Notes: generated from the letters alone by a model not told the origin. DNA of 35,698 nucleotides from Microvirga sp. BSC39 (GCF_000739015.1 NZ_JPUG01000033.1:1-35698), one strand, 5' to 3'. Counted from the first letter of the stretch, positions 24,288 to 33,612 are shown. Translations and numbers: made by a program.

Positions 24288-25416
24288 ATGCGCGCCGAAA
24301 TCCAACATCTCGTAGAAGAGACCAAGCAGTCAGTCGGGCTGCTGAGGAGGCATCTTTGACTGGGATACCGCCCAGCGCCGCCTCGCGGAACTGAATGCCC
24401 AGGCCGAAGACCCCAACCTCTGGAACGACGCTGAGGCCGCGCAGAAGATCATGCGCGAACGCACGTCGCTCGAAGACCAGATCTCGGCCGTCAAGCGTCT
24501 CCAGCAGGAGCTCGAGGATGCGATCACCCTGATTGAGCTCGGTGAAGCCGAGGGCGACGAAGACACGATCAAGGAAGGCGAGGAGGCAATCCGCGGCCTT
24601 CAGGCCGAGGCAGCCCGCCGTCAGGTCGAGACCCTGCTGTCGGGCGAAGCCGACGCCAACGACACCTATGTGGAAGTGCATTCGGGCGCTGGCGGCACGG
24701 AAAGCCAGGACTGGGCCAACATGCTCCAGCGCATGTATGCCCGCTGGGCCGAGCGCCGGAAGTACAAGGTCGAGCTTCTTGAGATCACCGACGGCGAAGA
24801 GGCCGGCATCAAGAGCGCCACGCTCCTGATCAAGGGCCACAACGCCTATGGCTGGCTCAAGACCGAGTCGGGCGTGCATCGCCTCGTGCGAATCTCGCCC
24901 TACGATTCGAACGCCCGGCGCCATACGAGCTTCGCGTCCGTGTGGGTGTATCCGGTGGTGGACGACCGCATCAATATCGAGATCAAGGAATCCGATTGCC
25001 GGATCGACACGTTCCGCTCCTCGGGTGCGGGCGGACAGCACGTGAACACCACCGACTCGGCCGTGCGCATCACGCATATTCCGAGCGGCATCGTGGTGGC
25101 CTGTCAGCAGGAGCGCTCCCAACACAAGAACCGGGCCACCGCCTGGAACATGCTGCGCGCACGCCTCTACGAGGCCGAGCTGAAGAAGCGCGAGGAGAAG
25201 GCCAGCGCCGAGGCGGCCGCCAAGACCGATATCGGCTGGGGCCACCAGATCCGCTCCTACGTGCTGCAGCCCTACCAGATGGTGAAGGACCTGCGCACGG
25301 GAACCCAGTCGACCGCTCCGCAGGACGTGCTCGACGGCGACCTCGACCCCTTCATGGAAGCCTCGCTCGCCCAGCGCGTCTATGGCGGCGGCGCGGAGGT
25401 CGAGGACATCGACTAG
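24288..25416 (+). CDS. prfB: Peptide chain release factor 2 (programmed +1 frameshift)
   Basis: RF2 recognises UGA and UAA stop codons and triggers peptide release on the ribosome. ATG 24288 opens a 23-codon frame ending in TGA at 24357-24359; the ribosome shifts +1 and continues as DWDTAQRRL to the TAG at 25414, giving 375 residues. Seen: the PCRF domain (about 30-140), the codon-reading motif, SPY here in place of the textbook SPF, in [16 protein letters not shown], and GGQ in [17 protein letters not shown], followed by [13 protein letters not shown] is, to my knowledge, usual in alphaproteobacterial RF2. A start within the second frame alone (such as 24451) would remove the N-terminal domain and is incorrect. 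Confidence 0.97.
24345..24360 (+). promoter_or_regulatory. prfB autoregulatory frameshift site
   Basis: An internal Shine-Dalgarno AGGAGG (24345-24350) is three bases before CTT TGA C (24354-24360), the same spacing as in E. coli. When RF2 is scarce, slow decoding of UGA allows tRNA-Leu to slip from CUU to UUU, restoring RF2 synthesis. Confidence 0.96.
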
Positions 25417-25429
25417 AACGGCTCTTTCT

Positions 25430-25470
25430 GCGGTCGCAATTCTGTTGCTAGGATACAGGACTGCGACCGC
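25430..25470 (+). other. Inverted repeat between prfB and the hydrolase gene
   Basis: Nine-base arms (GCGGTCGCA, 25430-25438; TGCGACCGC, 25462-25470) flank a 23-nt loop. The second arm touches the GGAG of the following gene, so it could attenuate readthrough from prfB or modulate translation of the hydrolase. Confidence 0.4.
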
Positions 25471-25481
25471 GGAGCCGCTTG

Positions 25482-26132
25482 ATGAGGCAGGGCACAATCG
25501 ACATTCGGGGCCGTAACGGCCTTTCCATCCCCAACAGCCTGATCCGGCAGGGTGATCGGAACTCCCGTCTCGCCGTCCTCTTTCCAGGCCTGACTTACCG
25601 CAACATCATGCCGGTGCTCTATTACCCACGGCAGCTTCTGCTGGAGCGCGGCTACGACGTCCTCTCAATCAACTACGCCTACGACCAGATCCCGGAGTTC
25701 ACGGACTTGTCCGAGGAGGACAAGATCGACTGGATCGGAGCTGATGCGCGTGCTGCCATGGGGGCTGTGTTCGCTCTTGGCCGCTATGAACAATTCACCC
25801 TTGTCGGGAAATCGCTGGGGACCGCCGCGATGGCGGCGGTTGCTCCCCACGAGCCGAGGCTGGCCTCCGCGGATCTCATCTGGCTGACGCCGGGCCTCAA
25901 AACCCACGGCGTGCTCGAGAACATGGCGCGCTGCTCCCAGCGATCCCTGATCGTCCTGGGCACGGAAGATCCCCATTATGAGGAAGCCTATGTCGCAGCG
26001 GCCCGTGCTAGGGGAGCGGAGGTCGTCCTGCTGCCCGGGCTCGACCATGGGCTGGAAAAGCCGGGGCACGTGGCCGATTCAGTGGCAGCCATGCACGGGA
26101 TCGTCGCGCAGATTTCACGCTGGCTTGACTAA
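25482..26132 (+). CDS. Alpha/beta hydrolase of unknown substrate
   Basis: A 216-residue cytoplasmic hydrolase-fold protein. The nucleophile elbow is FTLVGKSLGTAAMAAV near residue 106 (G-K-S-L-G). The likely acid is Asp in LIVLGTEDPHYEEAY near 165, and the likely base is His in LLPGLDHGLEKPG near 193. The oxyanion region may be VLFPGLTYRNIMPVLYY near 33. The compact length and lack of a lid resemble small dienelactone-hydrolase/thioesterase-like members. ATG 25482 has GGAG seven bases upstream; a TTG at 25479 is less likely. It starts 65 bases after prfB, separated by the hairpin at 25430-25470. Confidence 0.85.
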   Translation: MRQGTIDIRGRNGLSIPNSLIRQGDRNSRLAVLFPGLTYRNIMPVLYYPRQLLLERGYDVLSINYAYDQIPEFTDLSEEDKIDWIGADARAAMGAVFALGRYEQFTLVGKSLGTAAMAAVAPHEPRLASADLIWLTPGLKTHGVLENMARCSQRSLIVLGTEDPHYEEAYVAAARARGAEVVLLPGLDHGLEKPGHVADSVAAMHGIVAQISRWLD

Positions 26133-26230
26133 TCCCCGGCGCAGCAAAAGAGAGGCGCCGAGGTCGCAGACGATAGTCAGAGCACAAGGCCCGCTTGACT
26201 GAGGTGGACCCTCGCCATCGGCCCTCAGGT

Positions 26231-27739
26231 CTAAACGATGAGAATGTCGTAGGACTTGACCGTCACCGTTTGCGTGAACTGCGCGAAGCGCAAGGCAGCG
26301 TTGGGGCCGGACCCATCCGAGTCGTAGGAGAGAGAGCGCCCATTATAATCGAAAAGGATCCTGTCATCCGCATCCTTCGCGGCTGATCCTTCCACGAAGG
26401 CCTCAAAACGCAATAAGCCTTGCGTAAGAGTGGTGAAGACGGTCGACGACAGCACGATCTTATCTCCCGCCCAGCTGCTGAAATCAACGATCTGGTCGAC
26501 ATCGTCGATTCCGTAGAACCAGGTATCGAAAACGAACTGATCGCTGCCTGCGCCGCCGTTCAGGATATCGCTGCCTGTGCCTCCCTGCAGGGTGTCGTTG
26601 TCGAATCCGCCATCCAGGTTGTCGCTGCCGTTGCCTCCCTGCAGATTGTCACTGCCAGATCCACCGCTCACGACATCGTTGTCGGCATCTCCGTGCAAGG
26701 TGTCATTGTCATCCCCACCGTCCAGATTGTCGCTGCCTGCGCCCCCATGAAGGGTGTCATTGCCGTCGTTGCCCTGCAGGACATCGTTGCCGAAGTCACC
26801 GTACAGGAAGTCATCGCCATTCCCGCCGCCGAGGTTATCGTCGCCCGCAGCGCCCCACAGCTCGTCGTCGCCATATCCGCCTCTCAGGACATCGTTGCCG
26901 TTGTTCCCGAACAGATTGTCGTCATCGTCTCCACCGCTCAGGAGGTCGTTGCCAGTTCCCCCGTACAGAGTATCGTCGCCGGCAAAGCCGTAGATCTTGT
27001 CATTGCCGCTGACGCTCTTGATGATGTCTTTGGCGTTGACGCCATAGATGATGTCCGCTTTGCTTTTGCCGGTCTGGGACAGAATTTGCTTGGTCTTGTT
27101 CCAGGACCATTTCGCCACCTGACGCCCGTCCTGCGAAGAATCGCCATAGAGGGCGCGAATGGCCTCAATGTCCAAGGCCCCTAGCCCGATGGGTCCCATT
27201 TCGGCCTCGGCTCCCGTGTAGCTCATGACCGTGTGCTTGACGTTGTCGAGATCCGAGCCGAGCAGCTTCTTGTTGTGAGGCATCTTGTGGAAGGGATGCT
27301 TGAGGCCCAGCGCGTGACCGATCTCGTGAAGCAGGACGTAGAGCATGAAATTCGGGTTCTGGGATAGTTCAGAGCGGCTCTGGGTATTCAGGTAAACATT
27401 CCCGCCGCTTTCATCGCGAGCCTGGTCTTGCCATCCATCGAGGCTATCCCGGGTGAGTTCCGGAAACTCGGCCCAGGCAGTGACCGTGTACCAGTTCCAG
27501 GCCCATTGAAACTTCAACTCGGCATCGCCTTTCTTGACCTCAAGGAACCGGATGCCGCAGGCATCGCCCCACATCTTCAGGGCCTTCTGGGTCATGGCTT
27601 TCTCGGCGCTGCCGAATTTCGACGCCCCCAGGGACACGTCATTGAAGGAGTAGGTGAGGAAGACAGGCCTTTTGGCAGTCTTCAAAGAAGAAAACGCATT
27701 CCAGCTCTGGCCGGAAAGAATGGCTGTGTAATTCGACAT
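26231..27739 (-). CDS. Serralysin-like RTX zinc metalloprotease (M10 family)
   Basis: A predicted secreted endopeptidase. The catalytic domain (about 20-210) contains the zinc site HEIGHALGLKH at 138-148 and the Met-turn VMSYTG at 171-176, the order and spacing of metzincins. Residues about 240-410 are glycine/aspartate nonapeptide repeats of the RTX type (GNDTLHGGAGSDNLDGG and many relatives), which bind calcium outside the cell. The C-terminal 90 residues (SDQFVFDTWFYGIDDVDQIV onward) end in the short hydrophobic tail DILIV, as in type I secretion signals. There is no N-terminal signal peptide. No exporter genes are visible in this window. The 502-residue length is typical of serralysins. 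No clear Shine-Dalgarno precedes the ATG. Confidence 0.9.
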   Translation of the reverse strand: MSNYTAILSGQSWNAFSSLKTAKRPVFLTYSFNDVSLGASKFGSAEKAMTQKALKMWGDACGIRFLEVKKGDAELKFQWAWNWYTVTAWAEFPELTRDSLDGWQDQARDESGGNVYLNTQSRSELSQNPNFMLYVLLHEIGHALGLKHPFHKMPHNKKLLGSDLDNVKHTVMSYTGAEAEMGPIGLGALDIEAIRALYGDSSQDGRQVAKWSWNKTKQILSQTGKSKADIIYGVNAKDIIKSVSGNDKIYGFAGDDTLYGGTGNDLLSGGDDDDNLFGNNGNDVLRGGYGDDELWGAAGDDNLGGGNGDDFLYGDFGNDVLQGNDGNDTLHGGAGSDNLDGGDDNDTLHGDADNDVVSGGSGSDNLQGGNGSDNLDGGFDNDTLQGGTGSDILNGGAGSDQFVFDTWFYGIDDVDQIVDFSSWAGDKIVLSSTVFTTLTQGLLRFEAFVEGSAAKDADDRILFDYNGRSLSYDSDGSGPNAALRFAQFTQTVTVKSYDILIV

Positions 27740-27822
27740 CGTGGGAATGCTGCTCAGGAGGGCTGGTTGTACATTGTAACTTAGGAATATTTATTGCGCG
27801 GCTGCAATGAGCCATTCGGTCG

Positions 27823-28290
27823 CTAGCTGAGCGCTTGCGCGGCCTTCAGCACCTCCTCCGCGTGGCCCGGAACCTTCACCTTGTTCCAGACCTGAGCGAC
27901 GATGCCGTTCCGGTCGATCAGCACCGTGGTGCGCTCGACGCCCATGTACTTTCGCCCATACATGCTCTTCTCGACCCAGACGCCGTAGGCTTGGAGCATT
28001 TCCGTGGGTTCATCCGAGGCGAGGGCGAAATCCAGCCCGTATTTGGTCCGGAACTTGTCATGGCTCTTCAGACTGTCCGGCGAAACTCCGACGATTTCCG
28101 TATCCGCAGCCGCGAACTCGGCCTTTAGGGCTTGGAAGTTCTGGGCCTCCAGGGTGCAGCCGCTGGTGTCGTCCTTCGGGTAGAAATAGAGCACGACCTT
28201 GCGGCCCTTGAGCCCATCGAGGCTGACCTCCCGACCATCTGTCGCAGGCAGGCAGAAGTCCGGAGCCCTGGTTCCGATGCTAATGGACAT
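27823..28290 (-). CDS. bcp: Peroxiredoxin, BCP/PrxQ type
   Basis: A thiol peroxidase that reduces hydrogen peroxide and organic hydroperoxides. The 155-residue protein has APDFCLPATDGREVSLDGLK at the start, the peroxidatic site YFYPKDDTSGCTLEAQNF with C45, and GVSPDSLKSHDKFRTKYGL near 77-95. In most BCPs a resolving cysteine occurs five residues after C45; here that position is N, so the enzyme should act in a one-cysteine mode. ATG 28290 is chosen for the AGGAAGG just upstream and the family start MSISIGTRAPDF; the frame's extension to 28440 is not supported. Confidence 0.95.
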   Translation of the reverse strand: MSISIGTRAPDFCLPATDGREVSLDGLKGRKVVLYFYPKDDTSGCTLEAQNFQALKAEFAAADTEIVGVSPDSLKSHDKFRTKYGLDFALASDEPTEMLQAYGVWVEKSMYGRKYMGVERTTVLIDRNGIVAQVWNKVKVPGHAEEVLKAAQALS

Positions 28291-28451
28291 GAAACGCCTT
28301 CCTTTCGGCGGAATGTACTGTTTGGAAACCTCTGGTGTGCAGGACTGAAGGGGAAACAGTCGCGGGGCGCTCCCAAGGCGGTTAAGCTCACACTCCTTGA
28401 TTCCCTGAATGGCGCCCATGCGCAAGAACCGGATTGCCAAACGTCACAAGA

Positions 28452-31400
28452 ATGAAGCTGCCCTTGCGTAACACGTTGTCCCGGCGAGACCCGGTCAAGC
28501 GAAGCCTTCTCCGGCGCGTGTTGCGTGGCACCCTCTATGTGAAGCTTGGGATGGTCGTATTCCTGGCTGCCGCCTTCGGGCTTCTCTATCTGCGCCTGTC
28601 GGCTGCTCCCATGAGCTTCGGCCGTCTGCCCGAGCGGGTCGCGGAGGCGCTGGCGGCCCGCATTGGGCCCGGCTGGACCGTGACGCTGCGCAATACGGCG
28701 ATCGAGCTGCATGACGGCTCGCCGGCGCTTCGGGCGAACGGCCTCGACATCCGTGCCCCCGGCGGCGATCTCGTGCTCCGGGCCCCCTATGCCGTCCTGA
28801 GCGCAGACCTGACTTCGCTGCTGACGGCCAATCTCCAGCCCAAGGCCATCGAGGTTCGCGACCTGCAATTGCGGATCCGGGTGAACCGGGACGGATCGCT
28901 CTCCTTCTCGCCCGTGCAGGGAGCTGACGGGGAGGGCACTCAGCCCACGCCGGCCGTGCCCGAGCCATCGAAGGAAGCTGCTGCTTCAATGGCTCGCGAT
29001 GGGAACGGGCCTTCTCCCGTGTCCGGAGCTGTCGGATCGCTGCTCGAACTCATCGTCGGCCCTGGAAGCGTTCTGAACTCGCTCAACCAGGCTCAGCTGA
29101 CCAATGCGCGCCTGGTTTTCATCGATGCAGACGGTCGCGAGCGGGCGCGGTTCCAGCGCGTCGATGCGGCGTTCGACTGGACGGACAGCGGGGGCCGTCA
29201 GTTCGCCGCGACGGTCGAGGGCCCACAGGGGCCCTGGCAGCTGAACGGAGACGCCAGGGTGGAGGCCAAGGACTCCTACCGGGCCAGCATCGTGGCCGAG
29301 AGGGCGCCGATTACCGATATTCTCCTGCTCTCCGGCGCCTCCGAGGTTCCGGCCGCCACGGACCTCGAGTTCTCGGGCCGGTTCGATCTCGCCTTTGCGG
29401 AGGGACGGGTCACGGAGCTGAAGACGCGGCTTGAGAGCAGCCCTGGCACGATCCGGGTCCAAGACCAGGATACCTCTCCGTTCCCGGTCGAGAGGGCCAT
29501 CATCGAGGCGCATTGGGACGAGCCGGCGAAAGCGCTGGAGCTCCAGCGCATCGAGGCGAAGGGCGGCGATACGAATCTGCGCCTGCAGGGCCGCCTGCTG
29601 GCCGCCAACGGAAACGATCCCTGGCGCCTGAGCCTGGGCGGGCGGGACATCACCTGGTCAGGAGCTGCCGAAGGAGACAAGCCCCTGCGGGTCAGCGAGT
29701 TCGCGGCCGATCTCTCCGGGCATGACGGCGTCAGGATCAACGGCATCACGCTCAAGGGTCCGGAACTGTCCGCCCGCATCAACGGCCTCGTGGCGGCCAC
29801 CGCCGACCCCAAGGGGCTGAGGCTCGATGTCCGCGCCGAGAAGACCGAGGTTCGATCGGCTCTACGAATCTGGCCGGAGGCCGTAGCGCCGCCGGTCCGG
29901 CGCTATCTGGTGTCCCATTTGAAGGCTGGGATGCTGGAAGCCATCGATCTCAAGGTCGCCATGAGCGGCGCCGACATCGAGAAGGCGCTGAACGGCGGTC
30001 CGACGCCTGATGAAGCCCTCAAGATCGACTTCGCGGTTTCCAACGGCACCCTGCTGGTCGATGAAGGCATCCCACCGATCTCCGGCATGAACGCGACAGG
30101 CCAGGTCACCGGAACGAAGGTGCTCGTGCGTGCTCCGACCGGGCTCGTCCAGATGGCGAACAATCGATCCCTGTCAGCCTCAGAGGGCACCTTCGTCCTG
30201 GACAATTACTGGGACGACAACGGGGCGGCGCGCATCGATTTCCGCCTGACGGGAGGCGCCGACGGTCTCGGGGCGCTCCTGCTGGAGCCGCGGATCAAGG
30301 AGATCGCAGGCTTCAACATCGATCCGGCCACCATGAGGGGCAAGACGGATCTGCGGGTCGGCATCGGCTTGCCCATCAGCGATATTCCCGAGTTCATCGA
30401 CCTGCCTCTGAAGGTCGGCGGAACGGTCAGCGATTTCGGCGTCGACGGCTTCTTCGGGAAGGATCGCCTGGAGGGCGCCGACCTGACCATCGCGTATGAC
30501 CGGGGCGACCTTTCCGTCAAAGGCAGCGGCAAGCTCGCCGGCAGCGCGGCCGCCATCGACCTCCAGAAGAGCCGGCAGGGCGGGCAGGCCAGCGTGGCCT
30601 TCTCCCTCGACGAGGCCGCACGGACCCGGCGCGGGCTGTCCTTCGGCTCTCAGCTGACGGGGACCGTCGGTCTCAAGGCTAGCCTGCCATTGGGCGAGAA
30701 TGCCCCGTCGATCATCAACGTCGAGGCGGATCTTGCCAAGGCCGGTGTCGACCAACTCGTGCCCGGCTGGGTGAAGCCGGCCGGCAGACCGGGCAAGCTC
30801 ACCTTCACCCTGGTCGACGGGGCGACGAGCGAGATCCGCGATCTGCAGCTCGATAGCGGGAATGTCCAACTGCGGGGCCATGCCACGCTCAACAGCGAGG
30901 GCGGCCTGGATAAGGCCGACCTGTCCACCTTCAAGCTTTCGCCCGGCGACGACATGCGCGCTCAGATCGAGCGTTCCAATGGAGTCTACAAGGTCGCGAT
31001 CCGCGGCAACGTGGGCGATGCGCGGCCTTTCGTGAAGGGCGGAGGAACGACGTCGTCCGGCGGGCGCAGCGGGGCGGCGAACAAGGACGCCAAGGATTTC
31101 GACCTCGACCTGACTCTCAACATCCTGACCGGCTTCAACGAGGAGGCAATCACCAATGCCTCCGTCAAGGCGTCCATGCGCAAGGACAGCCTGCGCCAGC
31201 TCGACCTGAAGGGGCGGCTTGGCGCGACAGACATCCTCGGCCGGACCATTCCCCAGAGCGGTGGCAGCCCGGTAGTGATCATCCAGGCGGAGGATGCGGG
31301 CGCGCTCCTGCGATTTACCGACATCTACAAGCGCATGTCGCGCGGCAATCTCATCCTTCAGCTCTCCACCGGGGACGAGCCTCAGGCCGGGCACGTGATC

Positions 31401-31916
31401 ATGCACTCGTTCGCATTGGTCAACGAACCGGCCCTGCGCCGCATTATCCCGACCCAGACCCAGGTTGTGGCGGGGCGCGATCAGGCCGGCAAACCGCAGC
31501 TGGTCCGGGTGGACGTGAACGAGGTCCAGTTCGCCAAGGCGCGGCTGGAGTTCACCCGAAGCGCCGGGCGCCTCGACTTCAAGGATGCGGCCATCTGGGG
31601 CAACCAGATCGGGTTCACCCTGGGCGGGTTCATCGACTATGCCCGCGACCGTCTCGACGTGTCCGGAACCTTCGTGCCGGCCTACGGGCTCAACAACGTC
31701 TTCGCCCAGGTGCCGGTGTTCGGGCCGCTTCTGGGCGGCGGGCAGAACGAGGGGCTGTTTGCCGTCAACTTCCGCCTGAACGGGCAGGCGAGCGCGCCGT
31801 CCCTGTCGGTCAATCCGCTCTCGGCGGTGGCGCCCGGCTTCCTGCGCAAGCTGTTCGGCGTGGGAGCCGAGCAGGCGCCGCAGACCGGATCGCTGCCGGC
31901 GACTTCCGAGCGCTAG
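28452..31916 (+). CDS. Large AsmA/YhdP-like envelope protein (DUF3971)
   Basis: An 1,154-residue protein with a basic N-terminus, one membrane segment (about 28-48, LGMVVFLAAAFGLLYL) and a long periplasmic portion rich in beta strands. The middle has repeated beta segments (LKIDFAVSNGTLLVDEGIPP; ARIDFRLTGGADGLG) typical of DUF3971. The C-terminus contains the AsmA-like region: FKDAAIWGNQIGFTLGGFID, then FVPAYGLNNVFAQVPVFGPL and NPLSAVAPGFLRKLFG. In E. coli, YhdP and relatives are thought to form bridges for phospholipid transport between the inner and outer membranes. The start is between ATG 28452 and TTG 28434, neither with a strong Shine-Dalgarno. It stops five bases before the convergent tyrS stop. 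Confidence 0.88.
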   Translation: MKLPLRNTLSRRDPVKRSLLRRVLRGTLYVKLGMVVFLAAAFGLLYLRLSAAPMSFGRLPERVAEALAARIGPGWTVTLRNTAIELHDGSPALRANGLDIRAPGGDLVLRAPYAVLSADLTSLLTANLQPKAIEVRDLQLRIRVNRDGSLSFSPVQGADGEGTQPTPAVPEPSKEAAASMARDGNGPSPVSGAVGSLLELIVGPGSVLNSLNQAQLTNARLVFIDADGRERARFQRVDAAFDWTDSGGRQFAATVEGPQGPWQLNGDARVEAKDSYRASIVAERAPITDILLLSGASEVPAATDLEFSGRFDLAFAEGRVTELKTRLESSPGTIRVQDQDTSPFPVERAIIEAHWDEPAKALELQRIEAKGGDTNLRLQGRLLAANGNDPWRLSLGGRDITWSGAAEGDKPLRVSEFAADLSGHDGVRINGITLKGPELSARINGLVAATADPKGLRLDVRAEKTEVRSALRIWPEAVAPPVRRYLVSHLKAGMLEAIDLKVAMSGADIEKALNGGPTPDEALKIDFAVSNGTLLVDEGIPPISGMNATGQVTGTKVLVRAPTGLVQMANNRSLSASEGTFVLDNYWDDNGAARIDFRLTGGADGLGALLLEPRIKEIAGFNIDPATMRGKTDLRVGIGLPISDIPEFIDLPLKVGGTVSDFGVDGFFGKDRLEGADLTIAYDRGDLSVKGSGKLAGSAAAIDLQKSRQGGQASVAFSLDEAARTRRGLSFGSQLTGTVGLKASLPLGENAPSIINVEADLAKAGVDQLVPGWVKPAGRPGKLTFTLVDGATSEIRDLQLDSGNVQLRGHATLNSEGGLDKADLSTFKLSPGDDMRAQIERSNGVYKVAIRGNVGDARPFVKGGGTTSSGGRSGAANKDAKDFDLDLTLNILTGFNEEAITNASVKASMRKDSLRQLDLKGRLGATDILGRTIPQSGGSPVVIIQAEDAGALLRFTDIYKRMSRGNLILQLSTGDEPQAGHVIMHSFALVNEPALRRIIPTQTQVVAGRDQAGKPQLVRVDVNEVQFAKARLEFTRSAGRLDFKDAAIWGNQIGFTLGGFIDYARDRLDVSGTFVPAYGLNNVFAQVPVFGPLLGGGQNEGLFAVNFRLNGQASAPSLSVNPLSAVAPGFLRKLFGVGAEQAPQTGSLPATSER

Positions 31917-31921
31917 ACCGC

Positions 31922-33184
31922 TTACACGGCGCGCAGAAGCACGTGCTTCTTCTTGCCGAAGGACAGCTTGATCACGCCTTCGGTGGTCACATCCGACAGG
32001 CTCAAGGTGCCGCGCTCGTCCGAGACGGCTTGATCGTTGACCCTGAGGCCGCCGCTCTTGATCTGACGGCGCGCCTCGCTCGATGACGGTACGAGCTTTG
32101 CATAGTCCGGCCCGAAGGCCGCTAAAACGCCAAGCCCGCCTTCAAGCACGTTGGACGGAATCTCGATGGTGGGCAGGCTTTCCGCCAGCGCCCCTTGCTC
32201 GAAGGTCTTGCGGGCTGTCTCGGCGGCCAGCTCCGCTGCCTCGCGGCCATGGAGGAGGGCGGTTGCTTCCGTTGCGAGAACCTTCTTCGCCTCGTTGATG
32301 TCGGCGCCCTGGAGCGCCTCAAGCCGCGCAATCTCGTCCATGGGCAGGATCGTGAAGAGCTTCAGGAAGCGGCCCACATCCGCGTCCTCGGTGTTGCGCC
32401 AGAACTGCCAGTAATCGTAGGGGCTCAGCATATCGGCGTTGAGCCACACCGCCCCGGAGGCCGTCTTGCCCATCTTGGCGCCGGACGCTGTGGTCAGCAG
32501 GGGGCAGGTGACCGCGTAGAGCTGCGGAGTGCCGAGGCGGCGGCCGAGATCGATGCCGTTGACGATGTTGCCCCACTGATCCGAGCCGCCCATCTGCAGG
32601 ATGCAGCCGTAGCGCTTGTTGAGCTCCGCGAAGTCGTAGGCCTGGAGGATCATGTAGTTGAATTCCAGGAACGACAGCTCGTGCTCCCGGTCGAGGCGCA
32701 GCTTCACGCTGTCGAAGGACAGCATGCGGTTGACCGAAAAGTGCCGGCCCACGTCGCGCAGGAATTCGATGTAATTGAGCTTGGTCAGCCACTCGGCATT
32801 GTCGACCATGACGGCATCGGCCTTGCTGTCACCGAACGAGATGAAGCGTGAGAAGACCGTCTTGATGCTGTCCTTGTTGGCTTCGATCTGCTCGACGGTG
32901 AGCAGCTTGCGGCTCTCGTCCTTGCCCGAAGGATCGCCTACCCGGGTCGTGCCACCGCCCATGAGCGTGATCGGCTTTCCGGCGCCGGTCTTCTGCAGCC
33001 AGTGCAGCATCATGATCGAGAGCAGGTGCCCCACGTGAAGAGACGGGCCGGTGCAGTCGTAGCCGACATAGGTGGTCAGCCGGTTCTCCAGGGCTGCGGC
33101 GTCCACACCCTCGAAATCCGAGGTCTGGTGAATGAAGCCCCGCTCGGTGAGAACCTTCAGGAATTCGGAACGTGGCGCGTTCAT
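31922..33184 (-). CDS. tyrS: Tyrosyl-tRNA synthetase
   Basis: Charges tRNA-Tyr. The 420-residue class I enzyme shows the HIGH-equivalent HVGH at 50-53 ([18 protein letters not shown]), the tyrosine pocket ([17 protein letters not shown] near 177-193, then [14 protein letters not shown]), the KMSKS-equivalent KMGKT at 237-241, and a C-terminal S4 RNA-binding domain at about 355-415 ([20 protein letters not shown]). The start ATG 33184 matches family N-termini. It converges with the YhdP-like gene with only five bases between stops, so the two transcripts must overlap. Confidence 0.97.
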   Translation of the reverse strand: MNAPRSEFLKVLTERGFIHQTSDFEGVDAAALENRLTTYVGYDCTGPSLHVGHLLSIMMLHWLQKTGAGKPITLMGGGTTRVGDPSGKDESRKLLTVEQIEANKDSIKTVFSRFISFGDSKADAVMVDNAEWLTKLNYIEFLRDVGRHFSVNRMLSFDSVKLRLDREHELSFLEFNYMILQAYDFAELNKRYGCILQMGGSDQWGNIVNGIDLGRRLGTPQLYAVTCPLLTTASGAKMGKTASGAVWLNADMLSPYDYWQFWRNTEDADVGRFLKLFTILPMDEIARLEALQGADINEAKKVLATEATALLHGREAAELAAETARKTFEQGALAESLPTIEIPSNVLEGGLGVLAAFGPDYAKLVPSSSEARRQIKSGGLRVNDQAVSDERGTLSLSDVTTEGVIKLSFGKKKHVLLRAV

Positions 33185-33477
33185 CGCGTCTCTCTCAATC
33201 GGTCTGGTCGAACGTGAGCGGTCCTGTATCAGCTTCAGGGCGGAAGTTCACGAGGTTTTGCTAGCATCTTACGGTTGTAATTGGTCGCTGCCCTCATGGA
33301 CCAACTAAGGCAGGGCGGAAAGGGTACCTTCTAAATTGAACCTGAATCGATGGTATAAGTCAGATACTTACCTCGGCATCACCACTATGGGTCGAAATGA
33401 GTAGCCTGAGCGAGCTTCTTGACTAAGCTGAGCCATACTCTAAGATAATGTAACATTGTATAGTGCATGGTGCTTCA
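33185..33477. other. Intergenic region between tyrS and the second RTX protease
   Basis: Noticeably AT-richer than the flanks. It holds the divergent tyrS promoter region and a plus-strand promoter at 33419-33449. A loose inverted repeat (ctgccct ... aggcaggg, about 33288-33316) is present. I see no further gene. Confidence 0.45.
33419..33449 (+). promoter_or_regulatory. Predicted promoter of the second RTX protease
   Basis: TTGACT (33419-33424) is followed by TAAGAT (33441-33446, 16-bp spacer) or GATAAT (33444-33449, 19-bp spacer). Transcription would start near 33455, about 20 bases before the ATG at 33478, which supports that ATG as the original start. Confidence 0.45.
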
Positions 33478-33612
33478 ATGTCTTGATTCTCAGATGCCTT
33501 CAACTCCGCCGGTGATTGGGTTGTCGATCAGGTCGAGGCTGTCGGAGACTGGATAGGCGACCAAGCTGACTCCGCGTGGAATTGGCTGTCCGACAACATT
33601 TCAGGAATTCCA
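33478..33612 (+). pseudogene. Apparent original start of the RTX protease, with TGA at codon 3
   Basis: From ATG 33478 the frame reads ATG TCT TGA, then continues open in the frame of the protease. The downstream peptide [19 protein letters not shown] and [18 protein letters not shown] has clear protein character (Trp/Asp periodicity). If the third codon were TGG it would read [12 protein letters not shown], a natural N-terminus. A single G-to-A change is the simplest explanation. The alternative is that this segment is 5' UTR and translation starts at 33613 or 33628. Confidence 0.5.

Noticed and set aside
24451..24453. ATG 24451 as the prfB start
   Set aside because: The canonical frameshift site and conserved N-terminal domain begin at 24288.
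26500..27000. CRISPR-like periodicity
   Set aside because: The 27-bp periodicity encodes RTX nonapeptides in frame; there are no identical repeats with unique spacers.
33185..33300. T-box riboswitch ahead of tyrS
   Set aside because: T-boxes are essentially absent from proteobacterial tRNA synthetase genes and no TGGNACC-type T-box sequence is seen.
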